Source: Paenibacillus sp. Root52 (GTDB lineage: Bacteria > Bacillota > Bacilli > Paenibacillales > Paenibacillaceae). Taken from it: a DNA stretch of 64,000 nucleotides. Shown here piece by piece: positions 8,050 through 15,694 of this stretch (its first letter is position 1; every line of letters starts with the position of its first letter). The notes below the pieces were generated by a model that did not search any database, had not been told where the DNA came from, and worked only from the letters and a program-made list of their open reading frames with translations. The stretch covers positions 155,881-219,880 of the forward strand of contig NZ_LMFO01000034.1 of assembly GCF_001426865.1 (NCBI RefSeq), given 5' to 3'. A program made the position numbers and the translations under genes.

Positions 8050-8323
8050 TTTTGCAATACCCTTTGCAAAAATAACAGAAGATACGAAATATTTATTTTA
8101 ACAAAAAAAGCGTTTTCAAAATAAAGATTACCGATTATAATAATCAAGTAAGCCCTTTCATATGTCTATCTTATTGGAGCCTTTCGCGAAGCGGAGGGCT
8201 CACTTTTTGTTTTCTTATATAGGTTAAGCACATGGTGACCAAGCAAAGGTTGGCTTGCATAGGAGGCTGTATATATAGACACATCAAGGGATATCCTGTG
8301 TTCAAGCACTGCCGTAGAAGAAG

Positions 8324-8359
8324 TTGACAAACATAACTGTCATTCATATAATAACAGTT
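8324..8359 (+). promoter_or_regulatory. Sigma-A promoter with overlapping inverted repeat, before the Rrf2 gene
   Basis: TTGACA (8324-8329), a 17-base spacer and TATAAT (8347-8352) match the vegetative consensus exactly. AACTGT (8335-8340) and ACAGTT (8354-8359) form an inverted repeat across the -10 box, fitting autorepression by the Rrf2-type product just downstream. Confidence 0.75.
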
Positions 8360-8414
8360 GTACTTACCTTGGATTGAAGTCCATCGGTGTTTTTTGCCGG
8401 GAAGGGAGTAAGTC

Positions 8415-8879
8415 ATGAACAGCGAATTTACCATTGCCGTCCATTGTCTTGTGTTTCTATCCATGAAGGAAGACTGTATGGCCAATAGTGAAGATTTGTC
8501 TCATAGTGTGGGTACACACCCTGCCAGAGTTCGTAAGGTGCTAAGTGTGCTGCGGAAGCATGGGTATTTGACGACCAAAGAAGGCGCTCACGGAGGGTAC
8601 TTGCTTAATCGTCCAAGTGATGAAATCAAGCTTGGGGAATTATACAGACTGGTTGCTGGAGGTTCACTTGGGCCCAATTGGTGTTCTGGCGAGTCAGGTT
8701 CGCCATGCGTTGTGTCCTCTAACATGAGGGATGTCATGGGAGGCATATATGACGGAGGCGAGGAAGCGCTGAGCATCTATTTTGATCGCATTTCCATCGA
8801 GGGTGTGAAGCATCGGATCGGGAAAAGTGAAGGGATCTCCAAGTCCATGAATGAGTTACTGAGACAAGATAAGGATTAA
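8415..8879 (+). CDS. Rrf2-family transcriptional regulator
   Basis: The 154-residue protein has the Rrf2 winged-helix layout: FTIAVHCLVFLSM at the N-terminus, a recognition region VGTHPARVRKVLSVLRKHGYL (about 32-52) and the wing KEGAHGGYLL. Two cysteines occur in WCSGESGSPC, but the three-cysteine iron-sulfur pattern of IscR/NsrR is not complete, so it may be a YwnA-like, cluster-free redox sensor. GGGAAGGGAG precedes the ATG. A consensus promoter with an inverted repeat lies upstream. The YodC-like nitroreductase that follows, 0.3 kb away in the same direction, is a plausible target. Confidence 0.85.
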   Translation: MNSEFTIAVHCLVFLSMKEDCMANSEDLSHSVGTHPARVRKVLSVLRKHGYLTTKEGAHGGYLLNRPSDEIKLGELYRLVAGGSLGPNWCSGESGSPCVVSSNMRDVMGGIYDGGEEALSIYFDRISIEGVKHRIGKSEGISKSMNELLRQDKD

Positions 8880-9203
8880 TTCTGGCTACAGTTTACGTGG
8901 TTACAGTTTATATGTATACATTTCATATTTAGACTTAGACACCCTGTGTTTTCGGGGAGACTGTAGACTGCTTATATAACAGAACAACGTTGCCCCGGTT
9001 TCACGATTCATAAAGGCTTCAAGATTATTCCGGGCATAACGTGAACACAGATAGAGTCAATCTTCTGCGCTGATGTTATTTTCGGAAGGTGGGTATGTCA
9101 CTACACCACTTATCATGGTTGTTGGATTAGAGCCTTGCGAAATTAAAAGCGAAATAAACTGCAATGATATTTACAATAATCAATAGAATTAGGAGTGGAG
9201 AAC
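8880..9203 (+). other. Intergenic region before the nitroreductase gene
   Basis: This 324-bp gap has no convincing ORF. It contains a short direct repeat (TACAGTTTA at about 8888 and 8902) and AT-rich sequence near 9140-9190 where a promoter may lie. Nothing else is recognised. Confidence 0.3.
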
Positions 9204-9821
9204 ATGTCTAACAATGAAACACTTCGCGTAATTAGCGAACGTCACGCTGTCAAAAAATACGAAAAAGGTTTTGTAATGCCTGAGGCTGACTTGAATGCAA
9301 TCTTGACTGCAGCTTCCGAAGCACCGTCTTCTTGGAACCTGCAACACTGGAAATTCCTCGTGATTGAGTCCGAAGCGGACAAAGCTAAATTGCTGCCAAT
9401 CGCTTATGGCCAAAGTCAAATCGTAGACAGCTCGGTTACAATTGCTGTTCTAGGCGACTTGGAAGCTAACCGCAATACCTTTATCTATGATCAGGCTGTT
9501 GAGGCTGGCGCATTGCCTGCTGAGGTTCGCGATGCATTGGTTGGTCAAATCAACGGTGCTTACCAAAGCGCGCAAACTGCACGTGATGAAGCGATCCGTA
9601 ACGCATCGTTTGCTTCGCAAAACATTATGCTTGCTGCACGTTCTTTGGGTTATGATACTTGCCCAATGGGTGGTTACAATCCACAACAATTGGTTGAAAC
9701 GTTCAACATTCCTGCACGTTACATCCCAACATTGTTGATCACTGTAGGTAAAGCTGCACAACCAGCTCGTCCAGCAGGTCGTTTCCCATTGTCCGAAACT
9801 GTAGTTAAAGGTTCTTTCTAA
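9204..9821 (+). CDS. YodC-like NAD(P)H nitroreductase family protein
   Basis: The 205-residue protein is an FMN-dependent oxidoreductase of the nitroreductase fold. It closely follows B. subtilis YodC: APSSWNLQHWKF, a QINGAYQS stretch, then GYDTCPMGGYN. The family reduces nitro compounds or quinones using NAD(P)H in the cytoplasm. I use the ATG at 9204 because AGGAG (9191-9195) is 8 bases upstream; an in-frame GTG at 9195 overlaps that site. It is followed by a strong terminator and is probably transcribed alone. The nearby Rrf2 gene may control it. Confidence 0.87.
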   Translation: MSNNETLRVISERHAVKKYEKGFVMPEADLNAILTAASEAPSSWNLQHWKFLVIESEADKAKLLPIAYGQSQIVDSSVTIAVLGDLEANRNTFIYDQAVEAGALPAEVRDALVGQINGAYQSAQTARDEAIRNASFASQNIMLAARSLGYDTCPMGGYNPQQLVETFNIPARYIPTLLITVGKAAQPARPAGRFPLSETVVKGSF

Positions 9822-9859
9822 GATAGAGCCACGATAAGCACCGCCATATGGTGTGTATA

Positions 9860-9904
9860 AAAACAGCCGCATGTTCCTCAAATGAGAGGACATGCGGCTG
9901 TTTT
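9860..9904 (+). terminator. Terminator of the nitroreductase gene
   Basis: Perfect 15-bp arms at 9860-9874 and 9890-9904 (AAAACAGCCGCATGT and complement) end in TTTT. Confidence 0.9.
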
Positions 9905-10051
9905 GCATTTTAAATGAGTTGAATCGGGCAGGCACAGTTAGGCGGTTCAATTGTCTCTATTTTTTAAATAATATAATACAATTTATAAACTTATTGGGTA
10001 TCATGCATGTGTATAGTTAGAACAAATGATTCAACAAATGGAGGATATATC

Positions 10052-10762
10052 TTGAGGAAGATCGTGATGGTAATGGCGGGGGCATTGTTGTTCTCTGGGT
10101 GTAGTGTTAATCAAGTCATACTTCCTAAGGGGAACTCAGTGGAAAATAGCTTGGAATCGGCGACAACCGCCCCAGATTTGCTTTTGGCTGAAAATAAGAA
10201 TGATCAAGTTGCAATCTATGGTAGAGCACAGGGAGATGTGTTTTCTTCGCTCACTGTCCAAATAGATCAAGCGTCCCAAACGTATTCTTGGAGTAATGTG
10301 AGCAATCCGTCGTTTTATCCAGTCATTTATCGTGGTTCTCTTGGTACAGAAGGCAAGGACATAATTGTGATTGTACTAACCAAGGGAACGGGGACAGGTA
10401 TACATGAATCAGAAGTACATGTTCTAAGATCTGATTTTACGGAGATTCCAGTCATTGATCCAAGGGAGTTTGTGTTGAAGGAGATACAACTTGAGCTTCA
10501 TAGGGAAAAGGCACTTCGCCACTATACACTGAAAGTGAATGAACGCGAATATTCTTATGATATCGATGACCGTGATTCAAGTGACTGGTTTGAGCAACCT
10601 TCTGTTCAAAATATAATTAGGTATGATGTGCGAGACCAAGAGCTCGTTGCCGAATTGCCCATTCAGATTGCTATAGGTCAGTATTTAGGAAATGCCATAG
10701 TGAAGTATAGGCTTGTTAACGGAGAACTGCGGCCTAGCACGGTAGAATTGTCTGTGGAATAA
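10052..10762 (+). CDS. Lipoprotein of unknown function, paralogue 1
   Basis: About 236 residues with a lipoprotein signal peptide ending in the lipobox LFSGC (Cys17), so it should be anchored outside the membrane. I start at TTG 10052, preceded by GGAGGA (10040-10045); an upstream ATG (10013 region) would add residues without a ribosome site. The mature part shares an order of motifs with the next gene: a segment on 'YGRAQGD', TYSWSNV, PVIYRGSLG and VLTKGTGTGIHESEVHV. No enzyme motif is seen. The two tandem copies suggest duplication of an extracellular sensor or binding protein; the function is not recognised. Confidence 0.75.
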   Translation: MRKIVMVMAGALLFSGCSVNQVILPKGNSVENSLESATTAPDLLLAENKNDQVAIYGRAQGDVFSSLTVQIDQASQTYSWSNVSNPSFYPVIYRGSLGTEGKDIIVIVLTKGTGTGIHESEVHVLRSDFTEIPVIDPREFVLKEIQLELHREKALRHYTLKVNEREYSYDIDDRDSSDWFEQPSVQNIIRYDVRDQELVAELPIQIAIGQYLGNAIVKYRLVNGELRPSTVELSVE

Positions 10763-10837
10763 TCGAAAATGAACTTGATGTGATGATGTACTGTAGAACA
10801 GGTAGCTATCAGCTTCGAGATGAAAGGGAGATATAAG

Positions 10838-11596
10838 TTGAAGAAAATTCTAGCCTTATTGATGTTGGTAAGTGCAGTTTGTTTATCGGGGTGCGCATCC
10901 AATCAACTAGCAACCGATCTGAAGCAGGCGGAAGAGTCTTCGAATGAACTGGAGATGGTACAGCAACAGCCTGAGGTGGAACCCAAGTTCATTGCATCTT
11001 CCGAAGATGAGCGTGTGAAGCTATATGCGATACAAGAATCCAAGGGTGAGATTGAAGGTGTGACGGTCGATATCGAGGGCAGGCAGCAAAATTTTGATTG
11101 GAGTGTCCCGAATACGGGGACCGATATGAACCCCCAGGTCTTTTATACAGATCTTACGGGTGACGGTAGAGAAGAAGCGGTAATTATCATTCAGACGGGG
11201 AAAGGTACAGGGCTGGATCACTTCGATATGCATGTCATTCGAGCGGAAGACTTCTCTGTGATTAAAGTACAACAATATGAAGAGATTGTGGCAGATCAGA
11301 TCGAATCTCACGTGACGGCCAACGAAGATGGTACTTTAGCAATTACGGTCAAAGTGCAAGGCCAAGAACATCAGTTTAATTCTAATGTTGAGCTAACACC
11401 GAACTCCAATCAAAACGAGCTGGCATTTGGCGGGGTAGTCATCTATGCCTTAGAGAATCAACGAATTATCTCTAGATTAGGTGCGAGTATTGGAACATCT
11501 CCGCAATATGTGTGTGATTTCAAAGTAACCTACACATTCGATCATGTTAAAAATGAATTTGTCGCCGATCAAATTGAAATCGGTACGTATGAGTAA
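10838..11596 (+). CDS. Lipoprotein of unknown function, paralogue 2
   Basis: About 252 residues. The signal peptide ends in CLSGC (Cys19). The start is TTG 10838 with AAGGGAG (10824-10830) 7 bases before it, the same rare start as its upstream paralogue. Shared motifs include QNFDWSV, VFYTDLTGDGREEAVIII and QTGKGTGLDHFDMHVI; the DLTGDGREE stretch resembles calcium-binding loops found in VCBS-like repeats. It follows paralogue 1 by 75 bp, likely in one transcript. The function is unknown. Confidence 0.78.
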   Translation: MKKILALLMLVSAVCLSGCASNQLATDLKQAEESSNELEMVQQQPEVEPKFIASSEDERVKLYAIQESKGEIEGVTVDIEGRQQNFDWSVPNTGTDMNPQVFYTDLTGDGREEAVIIIQTGKGTGLDHFDMHVIRAEDFSVIKVQQYEEIVADQIESHVTANEDGTLAITVKVQGQEHQFNSNVELTPNSNQNELAFGGVVIYALENQRIISRLGASIGTSPQYVCDFKVTYTFDHVKNEFVADQIEIGTYE

Positions 11597-11655
11597 CATT
11601 TACTTTCTATCCAGCCAACATATGAGCCAACTATATAGGTTCAACTAAACTTTTT

Positions 11656-11858
11656 ACACGAGAACGGAGAGGACAGAAATAACGTGGAGAAGCGTAGCGT
11701 TCGGCTGAAAGCTTTCTGAAAGAAAGCTACATCGGAAGCATGAGCTATTCCCGGATTTTTCCCTTTGAAGAAGGGAATCAAAAAAAATCTGGGGGTAACA
11801 GCGATCGGAAGGTTATTCTGTCATCGGAGTGGTAAGTGTAAATATTCTTTAGTTGAAT
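11656..11858. repeat. Structured intergenic repeat (family B), long copy
   Basis: This stretch fills most of a 485-bp gap. It holds hairpins: AGCTTTC/GAAAGCT at about 11709-11728 and a larger one joining CCCGGATTTTT to AAAATCTGGGGG around CCCTTTGAAGAAGGG. It ends in GTAAATATTCTTTAGTTGA (11837-11855), which recurs exactly at 40002-40020, and a diverged copy of the last 60 bp lies at 54797-54858. It appears to be a dispersed non-coding repeat. The rest of the gap (11859-12081) shows only a short hairpin near 12045. Confidence 0.65.
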
Positions 11859-12081
11859 ATATATAGCTAATCATTTTCCATCTAACCAACACACTATGGC
11901 GACTATCCAAGCATCCATCGACCCAAGAAACCCCTCACCAACAGACAACGATTAGACAAAGTGCATCTTGCCAATGTCTTCTCGTGATCTGCGATAAGGG
12001 GATTTTTAATATCTGAATAAAATTGAAAGTATAACGAGACTTGCCTGTTAGCTCATAACAGTTACGGAAATAATGATCGAA

Positions 12082-12765
12082 TTATTTTTCAGGTGTTTCC
12101 GGGACGACTGGTGCATGAAAATTATCCATATGTTCAATCGCATTGAACATCATCACGGCAGCTTCTGCGCGAGTAATAACCTCTTTAGGATGGAAATTGC
12201 CTTCGGCATCCAATGTGTTAATCTTGAATGCTAACGAACGCTGAACTGCTCCTTGATACTCAGGCGTAAGCTCTTGCTCATCTGTAATATCTACAGGTTG
12301 TAGCTTGATCATCGGTAGGCCGCCTTTGGCTTCGATCCCTTGCATGATGAACAGTGTGAATTGCTCACGAGTCATCGGTTTGGATGGATCGATATCATCA
12401 GCCATCTGGATGCCATTATATTTTGCACGAATGAAGGCATTGCTGTACCACACATGATCAAGCACCTTGGAGAAGGAATCACTTGGTAGAGGTTCTTTGA
12501 CGAAACGGATCGTATCCAAATTCAGATCCAGGCCATCTGCAAGCAACTGTATGCCTTGAGCCGTGTTTAATTGTTGTTCTGGTTTGAACAAGTTATCGCT
12601 CACGCCTTTAATCAAACCATCGTGATGCAATGCTTCGATTTTATCTGCTCCGGCCACTCCCTGAAGATCTGTGAATCCGCCTTGCGCAGCATGAGTAGGT
12701 GTAGCACCAAGAGATAAGGTAAGTAATGCTCCCGCAGTCATCAAAGCAATTATATTTTTTTTCAT
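12082..12765 (-). CDS. Secreted S-layer-homology (SLH) domain protein
   Basis: About 227 residues with a Sec signal peptide (hydrophobic core to about residue 20, THAA cleavage region) and SLH-type repeats. Typical traces are GFTDLQGV...DKIEALHHDGLIKGVSDNLFKPEQ, MTREQFTLFIMQ and FHPKEVITRAEAAVMMFNAI. SLH modules bind pyruvylated cell-wall polymers, so the protein is probably wall-attached. The mature part seems to be SLH-like repeats only, without an added enzymatic domain. I start at ATG 12765, because the upstream GTG overlaps the ribosome site. Confidence 0.8.
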   Translation of the reverse strand: MKKNIIALMTAGALLTLSLGATPTHAAQGGFTDLQGVAGADKIEALHHDGLIKGVSDNLFKPEQQLNTAQGIQLLADGLDLNLDTIRFVKEPLPSDSFSKVLDHVWYSNAFIRAKYNGIQMADDIDPSKPMTREQFTLFIMQGIEAKGGLPMIKLQPVDITDEQELTPEYQGAVQRSLAFKINTLDAEGNFHPKEVITRAEAAVMMFNAIEHMDNFHAPVVPETPEK

Positions 12766-12891
12766 ATCAAGTCGCCTCACTTTTCTAGGAAGGGTATCCC
12801 TTTGTATTAAAGTTATTTGCCCCTATAGACGACCCTTCCATGCAAAAGGTTGCTGCAATTTTCCATATATATTTTTGGATATACAATAGAG

Positions 12892-13794
12892 CTACCCTTT
12901 GGACTTGTTCCGATAGTCGGTAGGTGATTGACCAATCATTTTACGGAACAGACGTGAGAAATAATAAGGGTCTTTGAAACCAAGCTTCGAGCTAATCTGC
13001 TTCACCGTCCAATCTGTAAAATCAAGATAGCGACAGGAGTGTTGGATCTTAAGCCGCAGAAAATAATCAATTGGCGAATGTCCTGTCGCTTGCTTGAACA
13101 GTTGTGAATAATGCGGGGCAGAAAGGCTGGCTTGCGCAGCCAATTCTTTGAGTGTTACTCCGCTCTCCAGATGCTCTAGCATGTACTGTACAGACTGCTC
13201 GGCAGCTCGTTTGCTGCTAATCATATTGCCCTCCGTACCATGTCCGTAAGCGAGCATGCCTAACATATATCCAACAATCTGTGAGGCGTACGTCATCGTT
13301 TGTAAGGAATAACCCGTCTCCAATGCTCCATAGCATTCATGATATAGTTCCAGCCACTTCTGAGCTTTCGCCGGAGCCATAGTTAACACGCCTCCAGCCA
13401 GCAGTGGTTCCATATAGGCAGCGGCATGTTCACCACGTAAGTGAATCCAATAGATACTCCAGGGATCGGCCGAGTATGCGCCATAGATATGAGCAACGTG
13501 GGCAGGGAGAACAACGAGACTACCGGCCTTAACATCCTGCCTCTTGCCGCCGTCCGTGGCGTACCACCCTGTACCTTCGGCACAATACATTAAAATATGG
13601 GAGGGGCAGCCCTCCGGTCGATCCCGGTAATGGTTCTCCGCCTCATGAAAGTATCCAATGTCGGTAACGTACAAACCGGAAGTTACGGGATAAGCCGCGG
13701 CTTCCTCTAGTAGCGGGTCAGGTAATACGATTAGTTTTTGCATACGGAATCCGTCGGATTTGCGTAAGGTAGATGAGCTGTTATATGGTTTCAT
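12892..13794 (-). CDS. AraC-family transcriptional regulator
   Basis: About 300 residues. The N-terminal half is a cupin-type sensor (YCAEGTGWYATDGGKRQDVKAGSLVVLPAHVAHIYGA) and the C-terminal half is the two-HTH AraC domain (SGVTLKELAAQASLSAPHYSQLFKQATGHSPIDYFLR ... LGFKDPYYFSRLFRKMIG). Such proteins usually activate sugar-use genes on binding a carbohydrate. Neither candidate start has a good ribosome site; I choose 13794 because related proteins carry residues before the KSDGF stretch. It is divergent from the lactonase gene at 14033, which could be its target. Confidence 0.82.
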   Translation of the reverse strand: MKPYNSSSTLRKSDGFRMQKLIVLPDPLLEEAAAYPVTSGLYVTDIGYFHEAENHYRDRPEGCPSHILMYCAEGTGWYATDGGKRQDVKAGSLVVLPAHVAHIYGAYSADPWSIYWIHLRGEHAAAYMEPLLAGGVLTMAPAKAQKWLELYHECYGALETGYSLQTMTYASQIVGYMLGMLAYGHGTEGNMISSKRAAEQSVQYMLEHLESGVTLKELAAQASLSAPHYSQLFKQATGHSPIDYFLRLKIQHSCRYLDFTDWTVKQISSKLGFKDPYYFSRLFRKMIGQSPTDYRNKSKG

Positions 13795-14032
13795 ACTTGT
13801 ATTATGGTGAGGTAGAATAAACGAGTCAATGATTATGCGCAGGGCGTTAGCAAAAAGCATTCTGGAAGAACGTCTTACGATTAGAAGCTGAAGCAAAATA
13901 AGAGGAATTGGTTAAGTACATAACAGAGAGGCAATATGAACATGAGGTTTCGAGGTTAGAACATGAGCGTTGAAGTTAGAATGCAGGGCAATGTAAGCAT
14001 ACCTATTTGAGAGAAAAAGGAGCGATGGAGGA

Positions 14033-15088
14033 ATGGGACAAGCTATGAGCAAGGATACGTTTTTCTATGTCGGAACTTATGCATCAGCGGATCAACCAGG
14101 TATTTATGTAGGTGCGCTGAATTCGGATACAGGCGAGATGCGGATTGCACATGATATTGCAGGGGTAGACAATCCATCTTACTTGGCTTTGAGTCCAGGT
14201 AAGAATTCACTATATGTTGCGAGTGAAACGGATGAGGGAGAGGTACTGGCCTATCGCCGGGACATGTCCACGGGTGAGCTGCACCTCATGGATCGCAAAA
14301 GCACCAAAGGGGCTTCGCCTTGTTATGTGTCCGTCACAGCGGATGGCAACTGGGTACTCGCATCCAATTACAGTAGTGGGAGTGTCAACGTATTTCCCGT
14401 AGGTGATCAAGATACGTTAGGTGAAATGAGCGCGTTCATTGAGCATACCGGAAGAGGTCTGAACGACGACCGTCAGGAAGGGCCACATACCCACTCCATT
14501 CAGCCAGATCCATCAGGGCAATATGCGGTCGTGTGCGATCTGGGATTAGATCAGATCATTGTCTATCGTCTGGAAGAAGGGCGTTTGGTAACACACCGGG
14601 AGACGAACCAGCCTCCAGGTTCAGGGCCAAGACATCTCGTATTTCACGAGAATGGCAAATGGGCCTATGTCATTAATGAGCTCAATAATACGGTGACTGC
14701 ATTCATGTACGATGCACGCAGGGGAGAGCTTAGTACAGTGCAACATATATCCACTCTACCTGAGAGACATACGGGAGAAGGCACGGCTGCGGATATCCGA
14801 ATCTCCCCTTGTGGACGTTTCCTATACGCCTCCAACCGTGGAGACGACAGTATTGTGCTCTATCATATTGATCAGGAATCGGGTGAGCTCGAAGCTATTG
14901 ATTGGACTTCCACATTGGGACAGACTCCGCGTAACTTCAATGTACTGCCAGGGGGAATATTGCTTGTAGCTAACCAGGACAGCAACAATATCGTTGCATT
15001 CCAGATGGATCGCGAGGATGGAAGACTGACACACACCGGTTGCAAGCTAGAAGTTCCACGTCCGGTATGTATTGTGCCTGTAGATTAA
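14033..15088 (+). CDS. pgl: Lactonase family protein (6-phosphogluconolactonase-like)
   Basis: The 351-residue protein is a seven-bladed beta-propeller of the YkgB/Pgl family, with recurring blade sequences such as FFYVGTYASADQPGIYVG, NPSYLALSPGKNSLYVASE, GPRHLVFHENGKWAYVINEL and ISPCGRFLYASNRGDDSI. Family members hydrolyse 6-phosphogluconolactone in the pentose phosphate pathway, though some act on other lactones. AAGGAG at about 14017-14022 supports the ATG at 14033. It stands divergent from an AraC regulator, which hints at sugar-dependent control and leaves open a non-housekeeping substrate. Confidence 0.85.
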   Translation: MGQAMSKDTFFYVGTYASADQPGIYVGALNSDTGEMRIAHDIAGVDNPSYLALSPGKNSLYVASETDEGEVLAYRRDMSTGELHLMDRKSTKGASPCYVSVTADGNWVLASNYSSGSVNVFPVGDQDTLGEMSAFIEHTGRGLNDDRQEGPHTHSIQPDPSGQYAVVCDLGLDQIIVYRLEEGRLVTHRETNQPPGSGPRHLVFHENGKWAYVINELNNTVTAFMYDARRGELSTVQHISTLPERHTGEGTAADIRISPCGRFLYASNRGDDSIVLYHIDQESGELEAIDWTSTLGQTPRNFNVLPGGILLVANQDSNNIVAFQMDREDGRLTHTGCKLEVPRPVCIVPVD

Positions 15089-15130
15089 GATATTATCTGA
15101 TGTAATCGACGAATACTGAACAACACATAT

Positions 15131-15170
15131 AAGCTGTAAGATCATGTGTACGCACGTGATTTTACAGCTT
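15131..15170. terminator. Bidirectional terminator between pgl and the small membrane protein gene
   Basis: AAGCTGTAAGATCATGTG pairs with the mirror arm ending TTTTACAGCTT (two G-T wobbles), followed by TATTATTT. Confidence 0.85.
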
Positions 15171-15184
15171 TATTATTTATATAG

Positions 15185-15382
15185 CTATCTGACAACAGAT
15201 GCAATTTGACTGAGTTTTCTTCGATTTCTTCTATAATCAAGCATTAGAATAATTACGAATAGAACAGCATAAAGGAAATACTGCTTCTTATCCTCTTGAA
15301 TTGCATAGTAAGGGTATAACAATCCACAGATGAGCATCAACACTACGTTTAATGACATCATCACCTGATAGTAGATCTTCAT
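15185..15382 (-). CDS. Small two-helix membrane protein
   Basis: 65 residues with two membrane helices (about 8-27 and 36-50) and a basic tail (DYRRNRRK). AAGGAGGAG stands 6 bases before the ATG, strong support that it is translated. I do not recognise the family. It is monocistronic, ends at a terminator and lies between pgl and the PL11 lyase gene. Confidence 0.65.
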   Translation of the reverse strand: MKIYYQVMMSLNVVLMLICGLLYPYYAIQEDKKQYFLYAVLFVIILMLDYRRNRRKLSQIASVVR

Positions 15383-15624
15383 AGAGGCTCTCCTCCTTCA
15401 AACTTAGAATGGATAATAATAGGAGTTCAATATAAATTGTAACACACATACATAGATCGCATAAATACAACGAACTATTTCCCCGCACAACAAATAATTT
15501 GATCTATCTATCAATGAAGGTGTCATTAGTTGGAGCGAAACGAAGTTGATTTACGCAAAACAAACTAAAATTACTAATTAAGTCCTATAGATGGGATTAA
15601 ATGTTTAATTTAAAATGGTATATA

Positions 15625-15638
15625 TTAAAGCGCTTACA
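15625..15638 (+). promoter_or_regulatory. Cre-like catabolite site
   Basis: TTAAAGCGCTTACA differs from the CcpA cre consensus TGNAANCGNTNNCA at one base. It lies 57 bp before the PL11 lyase start, a fitting place for carbon catabolite control. Confidence 0.5.
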
Positions 15639-15694
15639 AAATAGATGCGCTACAGAGCATCGGGCTTACCAACACATTTGGGGAGGCTAATCGT

